Assembly (NCBI RefSeq): GCF_018283455.1
Contig: NZ_JAAMTH010000001.1
Coordinates: forward strand, 1,903,501-1,967,500
DNA length: 64,000 bases
Source of the DNA: Planococcus sp. MSAK28401
GTDB taxonomy: Bacteria > Bacillota > Bacilli > Bacillales_A > Planococcaceae
Direction of reading: 5' to 3'
In this document: positions 1 to 7,923 of the stretch, piece after piece
How the letters are laid out: the number at the start of each line of letters is the position of its first letter
Position numbering within the stretch: position 1 is the stretch's first letter
Program-made: the position numbers and the translations under genes
The notes under the pieces: model-generated
Seen by the model: only the letters and a program-made list of their open reading frames with translations
Database searches by the model: none
Told to the model about the DNA's origin: nothing

Positions 1-553
1 CCAAACGGTCATCGGGGTAAGCCGCTTCGATTTCCTCGACGATGCTTTTGCCAATTTCCGCTTTTTCACCGTAGCGGACGCCGTAATCCGCCCATTTGCG
101 CTGGAAAATGAAGTTTTCATCGGTCGGATCCATCACTTTGTTCATCGCCTGCACAAAACGTTCCGGCATCGCAAAGCGCTCTTCCGATTGCGAATCGAAC
201 ACTTTTACTTGCAACGGAATGCCTTTGAATTCCTGGACATGAACATACACTTCGCCGAAATGCTCATCGATCTCGAGTTCTTCCTCGGAGCCATTGCCTT
301 CGCCGAAGACGCGCCGCACATCCGCAAGAATGCCTTCCCAGTCGGATTTCGCATTGCGTTCGACTGCCAGGAAATCTGCCACATGGTAGACGCCTTTGAC
401 GCCATCGATCTCTAAGATTTGCTGCACTTCTTTCGGTGCGCCTTCTGTTTGGTCTTTCTTGTAATTATGGCTTTTCCCGAACGGCAATTCCTGGTCGATG
501 ATCACTTTCATCGTATTCGGGCTTGGAGTCGGTTCAATCGCTAGTATTTTCAA
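1..553 (-). CDS. Conserved virulence factor C / YpgR-like protein with Nfu N-terminal domain (partial)
   Basis: The first 184 codons of a minus-strand gene whose 3' part lies left of the window. The N-terminus (MKILAIEPTPSPNTMK) is the hallmark of the NifU/Nfu N-terminal fold that opens the CvfC (conserved virulence factor C) proteins of staphylococci and YpgR of Bacillus; in that family it is followed by helical repeats that would lie outside the window. I chose a TTG start at 553 because AGGAGGG sits seven bases before it and the family motif begins there. It lies 20 bp downstream of the ABC-F gene, so it is probably last in a ypgQ-ABC-F-cvfC transcript. Its molecular role is not established; the Nfu domain hints at an iron-sulfur or redox scaffold function. 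Confidence 0.8.
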   Translation of the reverse strand, partial: MKILAIEPTPSPNTMKVIIDQELPFGKSHNYKKDQTEGAPKEVQQILEIDGVKGVYHVADFLAVERNAKSDWEGILADVRRVFGEGNGSEEELEIDEHFGEVYVHVQEFKGIPLQVKVFDSQSEERFAMPERFVQAMNKVMDPTDENFIFQRKWADYGVRYGEKAEIGKSIVEEIEAAYPDDRL

Positions 554-573
554 GATAATCCCTCCTGTGTAAA

Positions 574-2466
574 TTACGCTTCTGCCAGTTCCTGCAAATA
601 GCTCCACCGTTCGATCAATTCATCATATTCGACGGTGTAAGCATCGATTTGGTCAGTCAATTCCTGCAATTTATCAAAGTCAGACCCAGCTTTGGACATT
701 TGTGCTTCGGTCTGTTCGATTTTCTCTTCCACTTCCGCAATTTTGTCGAGTATACCGTCATATTCCTTTTTCTCGAGGAAACTCATCTTTTTCTTTTTTT
801 CAGTTGCTTGCGGTGCAGAGTCTGCAACCGGTGCGTCATTTGCCACAGTAACAGCTTGCGGCTCAACTACCGGCTTTTTTTCTTTCAGCCAGTCCGTATA
901 GAGTCCTTGGTATTCGTCGACCGTGCCGCTGCCGAGCGTCCATAGCTTTTTCGCAATTCGGTCAAGGAAAAAGCGGTCATGAGAAATGGTCAAGACGACG
1001 CCTGGGAAATTTTCCAAAAAGTCCTCTAAGACAGATAAAGTCTGGATATCCAAATCATTCGTCGGCTCATCGAGCAAGAGAATATTCGGTTTTTCCATCA
1101 ATAATTTCAGCAAGTACAAGCGCTTGCGCTCGCCTCCTGACAATTTGCCGATCAAGGTACCGTGTGCATTCGACGGGAAAAGGAATCGTTCAAGCATTTG
1201 GGTCGCGGACAGGCGAACGCCTTTTTCCGCTTCGAAATCACTTGATACTTCCTGGATGTATTCGATCATGCGCTGGGATTCGTCCATTTCCGGCAAACGC
1301 TGCGTGAAATGCGCGATCTTGACGGTGCTGCCGTAGTCCAACGTGCCACTTGTCGCTTCCAAGTCGCCAGCGATCAATTTCATAAGTGTCGATTTCCCTG
1401 CGCCGTTCGGTCCGACGATGCCAATGCGGTCGCCGCCTTGCAAGAGGAAGTCAAACGAATGGAAAATTTCATGGTCGCCGTATGAAACGCCCAGATTTTC
1501 CCCTTCAATAATCTTCTTGCCCAGTCGCTGGCTCTGCATCGATAATTCAAGGCTCGTGTTATCGGACGTTGATTGCAGATCTTCTGATAACTGGTCAAAA
1601 CGCTGGATGCGCGCTTTTTGTTTCGTGCTGCGGGCTTTCGCGCCGCGACGGATCCATTTCAGCTCCGAACGGAAACGGTTGTGCATCTTCTGTTTCGTCG
1701 CTTCGGCCATTTCTTCGCGCACGGCTTTTGCTTCCAAATAATCGCCGTAATTTCCTTTATGCGTATACATCGTCTGATCCGCCAACTCAAAGATATGCGT
1801 CGAGACAGCATCGAGGAAGTAGCGGTCATGCGTCACGAACAGCATGGCGCTGTTCATGCGCAATAGCGTTTCCTGCAGCCATTCCGTGGAGCCTGCGTCC
1901 AAATGGTTGGTCGGCTCATCCAAAAGGATCAAGTCGGCCGGTTCAATCAAGGCTTTCGCGAGTGCTACTCGTTTACGCTGGCCGCCGGACAATTCGCTGA
2001 TCTGCTGGTCGTACATATCGATGCCAAGTTTGGTCAAGGCCGTTTTCGCCAAGGCGTTGATGTCCCAGGCATTTTCGCGTTCCATGCCTTCCTGGATTTT
2101 CATCAATTCTTCCTGCAATTGTTCGGACCCCGAATCGGCGATCATGTTTTGCAGCGCTTTTTCATAAGAGCGGTTGAGTGCGAGCAGCGGCGAGTCGCCG
2201 GAGAAGACAGTCTCAAGGACGGTCAACGATTCATCGAACTCAGGCTCCTGCATCAAGTAGGTAATCCGGTATTTTTTCGGATGGTCCATTTCCATCGTGT
2301 CGGATTCGAGATCTCCTGCCAGGATCGACAAAAGAGTCGACTTGCCGGTGCCGTTGACGCCGATCAAACCGGCGCGTTCTCCCGGGTACAGCGAAAACTC
2401 GACATTGGTAAAGAGGGTCTTGACCCCCACTGATTTGCTTAAGTTTGTTACGTGTAAGTGGCTCAT
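574..2466 (-). CDS. yfmR: ABC-F family ATP-binding cassette protein (YfmR/Uup-like translation factor)
   Basis: A soluble 630-residue protein with two ABC ATPase domains in tandem and no membrane segments, the ABC-F layout. Walker A motifs are GVNGTGKS (residues 36-43) and GPNGAGKS in the second half; both halves carry LSGG signatures (LSGGQ, LSGGE) and LLDEPTN Walker B motifs. A charged interdomain linker follows the first cassette, and the last 70 or so residues are a Lys/Glu-rich coiled coil typical of the Uup/YfmR branch. ABC-F proteins bind the ribosomal E site; YfmR is known to relieve stalls overlapping with EF-P. The start overlaps the stop of the upstream HD-domain gene by 4 bp, implying translational coupling. 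The B. subtilis ypgQ-ypgR pair does not have this gene between its members, so it is an insertion relative to that order. The symbol is by best family match. Confidence 0.85.
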   Translation of the reverse strand: MSHLHVTNLSKSVGVKTLFTNVEFSLYPGERAGLIGVNGTGKSTLLSILAGDLESDTMEMDHPKKYRITYLMQEPEFDESLTVLETVFSGDSPLLALNRSYEKALQNMIADSGSEQLQEELMKIQEGMERENAWDINALAKTALTKLGIDMYDQQISELSGGQRKRVALAKALIEPADLILLDEPTNHLDAGSTEWLQETLLRMNSAMLFVTHDRYFLDAVSTHIFELADQTMYTHKGNYGDYLEAKAVREEMAEATKQKMHNRFRSELKWIRRGAKARSTKQKARIQRFDQLSEDLQSTSDNTSLELSMQSQRLGKKIIEGENLGVSYGDHEIFHSFDFLLQGGDRIGIVGPNGAGKSTLMKLIAGDLEATSGTLDYGSTVKIAHFTQRLPEMDESQRMIEYIQEVSSDFEAEKGVRLSATQMLERFLFPSNAHGTLIGKLSGGERKRLYLLKLLMEKPNILLLDEPTNDLDIQTLSVLEDFLENFPGVVLTISHDRFFLDRIAKKLWTLGSGTVDEYQGLYTDWLKEKKPVVEPQAVTVANDAPVADSAPQATEKKKKMSFLEKKEYDGILDKIAEVEEKIEQTEAQMSKAGSDFDKLQELTDQIDAYTVEYDELIERWSYLQELAEA

Positions 2467-3098
2467 TTTTTCCCATCCGTTTCGTTTTGTAGTTGCTCTA
2501 GAAAGGATAGCATAAATCGGTGGCGTTCTTCAGCCATTTGCTTTCCGCTATCCGTCACCATGCGCTCTTTCAACAGCAAAAGCTTTTCGTAAAAATGCGT
2601 TACGGTGCTCGTATCGCCGTTCCGGTATTCGCTTTCGGTCATCGCTGTGCGTGCTTGTTCATCCCGGTCATATAATTTACGACCTTTTGCGCCGCCGTAG
2701 GCAAAGGCACGCGCGATGCCGATGGCGCCGATGGCATCGAGACGGTCGGCGTCCCGGACGATTCTGCCCTCGATCGATTGCGGTTCCTCGTTCGTGCCGC
2801 CTTTAAAGGACACGGTCCGGATGATCGAACGGATGTCGCTGCGCTCTTTGTCCGACAGCTCGAGCTGCCCGAGGATTTCTTGTTCCGGGTCTTCCCCTGC
2901 TTTTTTGTATTTCGGATCGGAGACGTCATGCAACAGCACGGCAAGCTCGATCAGCGCCAGATCGCCGCCTTCCGCCTGTGCAATATGGCGGGCATTCTCC
3001 AGCACGCGCTCGATGTGTTGCCAGTCGTGGCTCGCGTCAAACTGTTCATAGATGCTTTTTACTTTCATGCGGCAGTTCGCAATTACTTGGGGATTCAT
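2463..3098 (-). CDS. ypgQ: HD-domain phosphohydrolase YpgQ
   Basis: A 211-residue single HD domain. The metal ligands are visible: His24 and His28 in SHDWQH, then the HD pair His57-Asp58 in LLHDVSDPKY, and a downstream RDADRLDAIGAIGIARAF motif that supplies the final Asp. The family (YpgQ/YedJ) hydrolyses nucleotide pyrophosphate bonds with a divalent metal; B. subtilis YpgQ, of nearly the same length, is the characterised example. The gene starts the minus-strand unit ypgQ-yfmR-cvfC. A TATAAT box at 3129-3134 (minus strand) lies about 30 bp upstream of the ATG, although I see no good -35. The natural substrate is not shown by the sequence. Confidence 0.85.
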   Translation of the reverse strand: MNPQVIANCRMKVKSIYEQFDASHDWQHIERVLENARHIAQAEGGDLALIELAVLLHDVSDPKYKKAGEDPEQEILGQLELSDKERSDIRSIIRTVSFKGGTNEEPQSIEGRIVRDADRLDAIGAIGIARAFAYGGAKGRKLYDRDEQARTAMTESEYRNGDTSTVTHFYEKLLLLKERMVTDSGKQMAEERHRFMLSFLEQLQNETDGKK

Positions 3099-3170
3099 GG
3101 ATTCTCTCCTTTAAGGTGTCCTGACTCCATTATAACGTGAAACAGGCTGAAACGGCGCTCCATCGCTGTA

Positions 3171-3199
3171 TTGACCTTGTATGCACCATCATGTATAGT
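3171..3199 (+). promoter_or_regulatory. Sigma-A promoter of the cold-shock gene
   Basis: TTGACC at 3171-3176 and TATAGT at 3194-3199, separated by exactly 17 bp, five of six consensus bases in each box. Transcription would start near 3206, giving a leader of about 55 nt before the csp start at 3261. Confidence 0.75.
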
Positions 3200-3260
3200 T
3201 AAGCCATCCATTGGCTCTAAGGCCGAGGGTCCGACAATCTGAATATTAGGGGGAAGGTCC

Positions 3261-3467
3261 ATGCACCACGGAATTGTGAAATGGTTCAATTCAGAAAAAG
3301 GCTATGGCTTTATCGAATGTGACAACGGTGATGATGTTTTTGTCCATTTTACCGGCATCCAAGGTGATGGTTTCCGATCGCTGCAAGAAGGCGCAGCCGT
3401 TTCGTTCGATATCATCGACGGCAATCGCGGGCCGCAAGCAGCAAACGTCGTGCAGGACCAACCATAA
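3261..3467 (+). CDS. Cold-shock protein, CspA family
   Basis: A 68-residue single cold-shock domain. The RNA-binding motifs are RNP1-like GYGFIE (residues about 14-19) and RNP2-like VFVHF (about 27-31), preceded by the KWFNSEKG segment shared by all CspA-type proteins. These proteins bind single-stranded RNA or DNA and act as RNA chaperones. The ATG is preceded by GGGGGAAGG. The N-terminus (MHHGIVKWF) and acidic ECDNGDD stretch differ from the usual major Csp sequences, so this is probably a minor paralogue. It stands alone on the plus strand, divergent from ypgQ and ended by a bidirectional terminator. Confidence 0.93.
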   Translation: MHHGIVKWFNSEKGYGFIECDNGDDVFVHFTGIQGDGFRSLQEGAAVSFDIIDGNRGPQAANVVQDQP

Positions 3468-3482
3468 AAATTGAAACAGCAA

Positions 3483-3516
3483 AAGACCCAGGAATTTTTC
3501 CTGGGTCTTCTTTTTA
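3483..3516. terminator. Bidirectional terminator between csp and the cysteine-peptidase-like gene
   Basis: A 12-bp perfect stem (AAGACCCAGGAA / TTCCTGGGTCTT) with a 3-base loop. T-rich tails on both sides allow it to end both the plus-strand csp transcript and the minus-strand two-gene unit that stops at 3522. Confidence 0.9.
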
Positions 3517-3521
3517 TGGAT

Positions 3522-5486
3522 TCACGTCCAAGTATAAGTCTGGCCCCAGCTTTCGCGGGCTAATTTTTCGACTTGCTCCACATCGCTTTCCTCTACCATA
3601 TACGTGTCGCCCTGTTCGTAAGGGTTGTAATGGAACGCATACATCCTGGCGACAAATTGATGGAATGGCAGGGATGACTCGCCTTCGAGTTCGCCATTCC
3701 CGGCGACACTCGTTTCGATTCCCTGGCCCCAGTTCTGGCCGCTGTCATTGTTCGGGTTGTAGAAGTAGATGCGGTATTCCTCATCCGGATCTTCTGCCAC
3801 GCGCTGGATGGATACCGCATGGAGCCCGAGTAATTTGCCGTGGACATTGGTGATGTAGATGCCTACAGGGTTCGGGTAAATCAATTCATGGCCCTCGTTA
3901 TATTCGGGATGATGTGTCGCGTAGAACAAGCGGACGAATGCATCATAATCCGTTACAAAGCCTGTGAGCGAGTCAATGATATTGGCGAATCCACGCGGGA
4001 TCCATTCGCCGTAAAATTCTGGATTGACCCATTTGTGGCCGTCCTCGCCGCGCAGGAAGGTCTTCTTCATCATTTCGTTGTAGATTTTATCGAGATGCGG
4101 AACGAGTACGCTCGACACCGGATCCAATTCATGATGGATTTCGGCGGCCACACCATCTTCGATAACATTTGAATGGACTGCTTCGCCTTCAAAGATCATG
4201 TCGATATCGTTTTCACGCACCGCGCGTGCCACGTAATCGAGCAGCTGTGAGATGCCGTGCTGCGCCCATAAGCTGATGGCGCGAGCCGATTGGCAAGTCG
4301 GGTTCAAGCCTTGCCCGATGCCTAGCGGCTGGCCAAGAACCGAGATGACGCCACCGATGAGCACGCCATTTCCAGACAATCCACCTTTTCGGAATTCCGG
4401 GCGCAAAATCCGTTTTTTCACTTCCGGGCGGATATCGATATCGAATAATCTACGGATGCCTGGGATGATTGGATCCTGTGTCAATACGCCGCGGTCGAGC
4501 ATGCGGGACAAACCGTAAACTACGCGGCTTGTCTGCGGATAGACCGCAAAATGGATCATGTCCTGCACCAATTCCTGGTTGGCGTTAAAACTGGCCACGC
4601 CCATTTCGGATAAGTCCAAGAATTCCGGGATGAGTTCCGGTTTGCTTCTATTAATAAAGCGCAAGTAGATAGCCGCAATAGGTGCCACGAGACCCGTTTT
4701 GTTCATGGACGCCGCATATTCACGTGCTTCCTGCTTGAGCGCTTCGTCATCTGCATCAACCAATTTTTTGCGGTACGCTTTCAAGTCCGGTTCTTGTGCA
4801 CTTAACGCAGTAGGCGCAGTGACCGCCTTCTCGAAATAATGCAAGGTGTCTTTCGTATTGTCATCAATGTCTTCATCGACCATCTGCGTTGCTGCATCGA
4901 TCATCGAGACGATGCGGTCGACCATGATCGGCCGCTGTACCGTCAGCCGCTCGATCTCTTCAACGAGTTTTTGCGCAACCGCCCGGTAAGACAATTTATC
5001 GCCGAGAAAGCGGAAAAGGCGTTCGCCGCGTTCAAGATGCGCTCCTCCGCCTTCAACCCGTGCTTCTTCGGTCTCTGCAGGAAACAATAAATCCAAATTC
5101 AAAGCCAATACTTCATTCAAGAAAGCGCTGGCTTCTTCTGCCGACACTTTTTCATGTGTGTACTGCGCTTCTGAAATCGACAGCATACGCAGCTCGCTCA
5201 TCAATTCAACCACTGAATTGAGCCCTTTGACGTGAAGCGATCCGCCGACAAATGCCGGCTCCAAATTCTCCGCTTCTGCCCATGGCCCACCGTTGAATAC
5301 GCCAGCTTTGTCAAAATCAGCTGCGTAATCGTAGAGCATCGCCAATCCTTCGTCGGTTCCTGCCAGTTCCGTCGCCAGCTGGAACACTTCCGTTTGGTAC
5401 ATGCTTTTCGCAAACGGTTTTGCTTCTTCTAGCGTACGGAGGGCTTGTCCGAATTTTTCTTTTAATGTAGATGCTTCAGTTGCCAT
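3522..5486 (-). CDS. Uncharacterised 654-residue protein with a papain/transglutaminase-like catalytic arrangement, partner of an ATP-grasp enzyme
   Basis: I do not recognise a named family. Residues 1-360 look wholly alpha-helical with no membrane segments or signal peptide, so it should be cytoplasmic. Residues about 380-620 carry the most conserved-looking blocks: GLNPTCQSARAISLWAQH with Cys398 at the start of a predicted helix, GLHAVSIQRV with His556, and YFYNPNNDSGQNWGQG with Asn577, Asn579 and Asp581. The order Cys (helix), His (strand), Asn/Asp (strand) is that of papain-fold cysteine peptidases and transglutaminases. This is inference from motif order, not homology. It lies 18 bp downstream of an ATP-grasp ligase gene with a GGGGG ribosome site, so the two are co-transcribed and probably act on the same peptide or amide bond, one making and the other cutting or transferring. 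It is not SpoVR, despite a similar size class. Confidence 0.55.
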   Translation of the reverse strand: MATEASTLKEKFGQALRTLEEAKPFAKSMYQTEVFQLATELAGTDEGLAMLYDYAADFDKAGVFNGGPWAEAENLEPAFVGGSLHVKGLNSVVELMSELRMLSISEAQYTHEKVSAEEASAFLNEVLALNLDLLFPAETEEARVEGGGAHLERGERLFRFLGDKLSYRAVAQKLVEEIERLTVQRPIMVDRIVSMIDAATQMVDEDIDDNTKDTLHYFEKAVTAPTALSAQEPDLKAYRKKLVDADDEALKQEAREYAASMNKTGLVAPIAAIYLRFINRSKPELIPEFLDLSEMGVASFNANQELVQDMIHFAVYPQTSRVVYGLSRMLDRGVLTQDPIIPGIRRLFDIDIRPEVKKRILRPEFRKGGLSGNGVLIGGVISVLGQPLGIGQGLNPTCQSARAISLWAQHGISQLLDYVARAVRENDIDMIFEGEAVHSNVIEDGVAAEIHHELDPVSSVLVPHLDKIYNEMMKKTFLRGEDGHKWVNPEFYGEWIPRGFANIIDSLTGFVTDYDAFVRLFYATHHPEYNEGHELIYPNPVGIYITNVHGKLLGLHAVSIQRVAEDPDEEYRIYFYNPNNDSGQNWGQGIETSVAGNGELEGESSLPFHQFVARMYAFHYNPYEQGDTYMVEESDVEQVEKLARESWGQTYTWT

Positions 5487-5504
5487 TGATAAACCCCCAG
5501 ATTT

Positions 5505-6731
5505 TTAATGGTAGAAATCGTAATTCTCATAAGTTTTCAGCAAGTCTTCCATTTGCTCGCTATCGTCCCCGAAGAAGAACAGCGTGCCGTAATGGTTGCC
5601 GAATCCGACGCGTTCCGCCACTTTGGACGTGACCGGAATGAATAAATCGTGCTTTTCGAAATAAGAATTGTTCTTCAGTTCCAATGGGACGTCCAACTTC
5701 TCGATCAATCGGACACGCGGATACACCATCAAACTGCCGGCATAACCCGTAGCTGAGCTGACTTCTTCCGGGAAAAATTCTTCCAGCTCTTCAGCTGTCG
5801 TATCCGGGTCGCTGCATAAGATCTGTGCTTGGAAAGCGTTAAATCCATAGGCACGTTCGATCAAGTCGAAGATGTGGCCGCCAGGGACGCGTGCTGCCAC
5901 TTCACCGAAATTCAATGTCCCATCATGGGAAATGAAGTATTCCGGATGGATGACGCCGTATTTGATTTCGAACGAGTCGATCAGCTTTTGGATCTGTTCT
6001 TTAATTTGAGGGCGCCATTCTTCGAGCGCCGGTGAAGCCGGCACGAAATTGGAATGCCCGAGTTTGACGTATTCCGTGATGTTGAGGAATTTGATTTCCC
6101 CATCATGGACGAATACTTCACAAGAAAATTCCTGCCCGTCCAGATGGCTCTCCATCAAATAAGGGAATTCCTGCACTTCGATTTTGTCGATATCGTTGGC
6201 GTCCTGGATCATCATATGGCCGACTGTGCCTGCTTTATTCAATGGTTTAATGTGGATCGGGTCATTGGTATCCCCGTCTATTTTAATCAAAGCATCATTG
6301 ACGCGCTTCAAGAAGCGATGGATATCATCTTTTGAATAAGCTTCTTCAAATACGCCGACTTTAATGCCCGACATTTGCGCTTTGCGTTTCATCAAGCCTT
6401 TATCACGCAGTAACAGCGACCGGTTGAATACGCGCGGGTCGTCGAAAAAGCGTGCGTTTAAGACTCCGGCCCATTCTACGGTCTCTTCGTAAATCGGCAC
6501 CGACAGTTTTACGCCCATTTCGTTGAGTCGCTCGTATAATTCATCGGACCCTTCGTTCAAGCGGTCGAAATCCCATGGAATGAATGGAATATCGTGTTCT
6601 TTGGCAAAACTGATGAAATCCGGTGGCCCGACGACGACAAATGGCCTGTTCAATTTGTCCATCGCTTCAATCGCTGGAATGCTCCAGCCCAAAATAGCAG
6701 TCTTTTTTGATGTCGTGTTCACTTCTGTCAT
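5505..6731 (-). CDS. ATP-grasp carboxylate-amine ligase-like protein
   Basis: A 408-residue soluble protein. After an N-terminal Rossmann-like half (residues about 10-90, with TAILGW and FVVVGPP strands) comes an ATP-grasp domain: HIKPLNKAGTVGH with the probable ATP-contacting Lys162, an EFPYLMESHLDGQEFSCEVFV strand pair (about 188-208), and FGEVAARVPGG (about 275-285) with the metal-binding Glu277 and Arg281. The layout resembles carbamoyl-phosphate-synthase-type ATP-grasp enzymes such as L-amino-acid ligases and biotin carboxylase. It should form an acyl-phosphate and join it to an amine. It has its own promoter at 6762-6789, an AGGGAGGAG ribosome site, and is first in a two-gene unit with the cysteine-peptidase-like gene. 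The substrate is unknown. Confidence 0.7.
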   Translation of the reverse strand: MTEVNTTSKKTAILGWSIPAIEAMDKLNRPFVVVGPPDFISFAKEHDIPFIPWDFDRLNEGSDELYERLNEMGVKLSVPIYEETVEWAGVLNARFFDDPRVFNRSLLLRDKGLMKRKAQMSGIKVGVFEEAYSKDDIHRFLKRVNDALIKIDGDTNDPIHIKPLNKAGTVGHMMIQDANDIDKIEVQEFPYLMESHLDGQEFSCEVFVHDGEIKFLNITEYVKLGHSNFVPASPALEEWRPQIKEQIQKLIDSFEIKYGVIHPEYFISHDGTLNFGEVAARVPGGHIFDLIERAYGFNAFQAQILCSDPDTTAEELEEFFPEEVSSATGYAGSLMVYPRVRLIEKLDVPLELKNNSYFEKHDLFIPVTSKVAERVGFGNHYGTLFFFGDDSEQMEDLLKTYENYDFYH

Positions 6732-6761
6732 AAATCTGCTCCTCCCTTTCGCAATATTTTC

Positions 6762-6789
6762 ATTATACAGTTTATTATTGCCTAATCAA
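6762..6789 (-). promoter_or_regulatory. Promoter of the ATP-grasp / cysteine-peptidase-like operon
   Basis: On the minus strand TTGATT (6784-6789) and a perfect TATAAT (6762-6767) are 16 bp apart, about 30 bp ahead of the ATG. With the terminator at 3483-3516 this defines an independent bicistronic unit. Confidence 0.75.
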
Positions 6790-6833
6790 ATGGCGATAAA
6801 CATTCTTCAGGTCACAGTTGCGTGTGAACAAAT

Positions 6834-6880
6834 CAAAAAACGCCCCCTATGGAGAAACGGATATTTCTCCATAGGGGGCG
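6834..6880 (-). terminator. Terminator of the zinc-finger gene
   Basis: A 17-bp perfect stem (CGCCCCCTATGGAGAAA and its complement, 6841-6857 and 6864-6880) with a 6-base loop. On the minus strand it is followed by TTTTTTG, which insulates the downstream ATP-grasp operon from the zinc-finger gene. Confidence 0.93.
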
Positions 6881-6887
6881 TACGGGT

Positions 6888-7085
6888 TCACTTTCCGCCC
6901 GTGCCAATTTTATTTAATTCCTGCCCCAAAAACTGCAATTGGGTGCCGACTGTGCATTCGCTGATGCAAAAGCGGTGCGCCGCTGTTTTTCCTTCGTCCT
7001 TGCGGAGTTGGGCTTTGACAAAGCAGCCTTCACAATACGTATTGAGCATTTCATCGATTTCGTTGATGATGGATACTTTTTTCAT
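6888..7085 (-). CDS. Small zinc-finger protein, C2HCIx2C type
   Basis: A 65-residue protein with CEGC in its N-terminal half and HRFCISEC later, the exact H-x2-C-I-x2-C spacing that names the zf-C2HCIx2C family of Bacillales. These four Cys/His positions should hold one zinc ion; the cellular role is unknown. I start it at the ATG at 7085 (MKKVSIINEIDEML) rather than an in-frame ATG at 7109, because CGGAGGGA lies five bases before the former. It is a single-gene unit ended by the terminator at 6834-6880. Confidence 0.8.
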   Translation of the reverse strand: MKKVSIINEIDEMLNTYCEGCFVKAQLRKDEGKTAAHRFCISECTVGTQLQFLGQELNKIGTGGK

Positions 7086-7129
7086 TCGGGTCCCTCCGCA
7101 AAATGTCATTCTATTATTCTACTATGAAT

Positions 7130-7158
7130 TTGTTTTTTTCCGCAACAATCGGTATACT
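7130..7158 (+). promoter_or_regulatory. Promoter of the preQ1-regulated ypdP-ypdQ operon
   Basis: TTGTTT (7130-7135) and TATACT (7153-7158) with 17-bp spacing. The predicted transcript start near 7165 would place the whole riboswitch (7182-7220) in the leader. Confidence 0.65.
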
Positions 7159-7181
7159 GGCTTGGGACATTTTCGTCCATC

Positions 7182-7220
7182 AGCGGTTCGAAACTTCCCG
7201 CTCTACCAAAACTAAGGAGG
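7182..7220 (+). promoter_or_regulatory. PreQ1-I riboswitch overlapping the ypdP ribosome binding site
   Basis: A 5-bp P1 stem AGCGG (7182-7186) with CCGCT (7198-7202) closes the loop TTCGAAACTTC and is followed by the A-rich tail CTACCAAAACTAAGGAGG. GGTTC, the C-rich 3' side of the loop and AAAACTAAGGA match the conserved parts of class I preQ1 aptamers such as the B. subtilis queC leader. The Shine-Dalgarno AAGGAGG (7214-7220) is part of the aptamer's 3' pseudoknot strand, so ligand binding should block translation directly. The gene it controls encodes the expected preQ1 or preQ0 transporter. Confidence 0.88.
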
Positions 7221-7227
7221 AGGCAGT

Positions 7228-7923
7228 TTGTTTAATGAATTCTTAGGGCTCGGCTTCGCCCTGTTCAATTTTGTGTTATTGCTCATCATGTATAAAGTGT
7301 TCGGCAAGACCGGGCTGTTCGCCTGGGTCGCGTTCGCCACCATCCTGGCGAATATCCAAGTAACGAAAACGATTGAAATCATCGGTTTGACCGCAACGCT
7401 CGGCAATAGCTTGTATGCCTCGACTTTTCTCGCAACCGATATCCTCAATGAAAAATACGGCAGAAAAGAGGCAAAAAAAGCGGTATGGCTCGGCTTTTCC
7501 TCGCTTTTGATCATGGTCGTAACGATGCAGTTCGGCCTTCAATTCATCCCGGCGGAAAGTGATTTTGCTCACGAAGCACTCGAGACAGTCTTCGGGTTGG
7601 TGCCGCAGATCGCCATTGCCAGCATGATCGCCTATTTGCTCGCACAGCATATCGACGTCATTGTCTTTTCTGCTTTGCGAAAAATCTTTCCGAAAGACAG
7701 CCAATTCTGGATCCGCAATAACGGCTCGACCTTGCTTAGCCAATTGATCGATACCTTAATCTTCACATCGATCGCTTTTTTCGGCGTCTTTCCGTTCGAC
7801 GTCTGGATCCAGATCTTCATCTCGACCTATGTCCTGAAATTTATCGTGTCGGTATTGGATACGCCGTTTGGCTATATCGCGAAGAAAATCCGGCCGCTCG
7901 ATGAACAGGAGGCCGCGCAATGA
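7228..7923 (+). CDS. ypdP: Queuosine precursor transporter (YhhQ/COG1738 family)
   Basis: A 231-residue integral membrane protein with about six hydrophobic helices and the family's conserved core (ASTFLATDILNEKYGRKEAKK, roughly residues 71-91). YhhQ-family proteins import preQ0/preQ1 for queuosine tRNA modification, which fits the preQ1-I riboswitch just upstream. It starts at TTG 7228, seven bases after AAGGAGG. The stop overlaps the next gene's start by 4 bp (ATGA), so the pair is translationally coupled. B. subtilis has the same ypdP-ypdQ pairing. Confidence 0.9.
   Translation: MFNEFLGLGFALFNFVLLLIMYKVFGKTGLFAWVAFATILANIQVTKTIEIIGLTATLGNSLYASTFLATDILNEKYGRKEAKKAVWLGFSSLLIMVVTMQFGLQFIPAESDFAHEALETVFGLVPQIAIASMIAYLLAQHIDVIVFSALRKIFPKDSQFWIRNNGSTLLSQLIDTLIFTSIAFFGVFPFDVWIQIFISTYVLKFIVSVLDTPFGYIAKKIRPLDEQEAAQ

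Noticed and set aside
3522-5486. SpoVR-like protein
   Set aside because: The size class and location at first suggested SpoVR, but the sequence has none of the SpoVR segments, and the Cys/His/Asn blocks and ATP-grasp partner point elsewhere.
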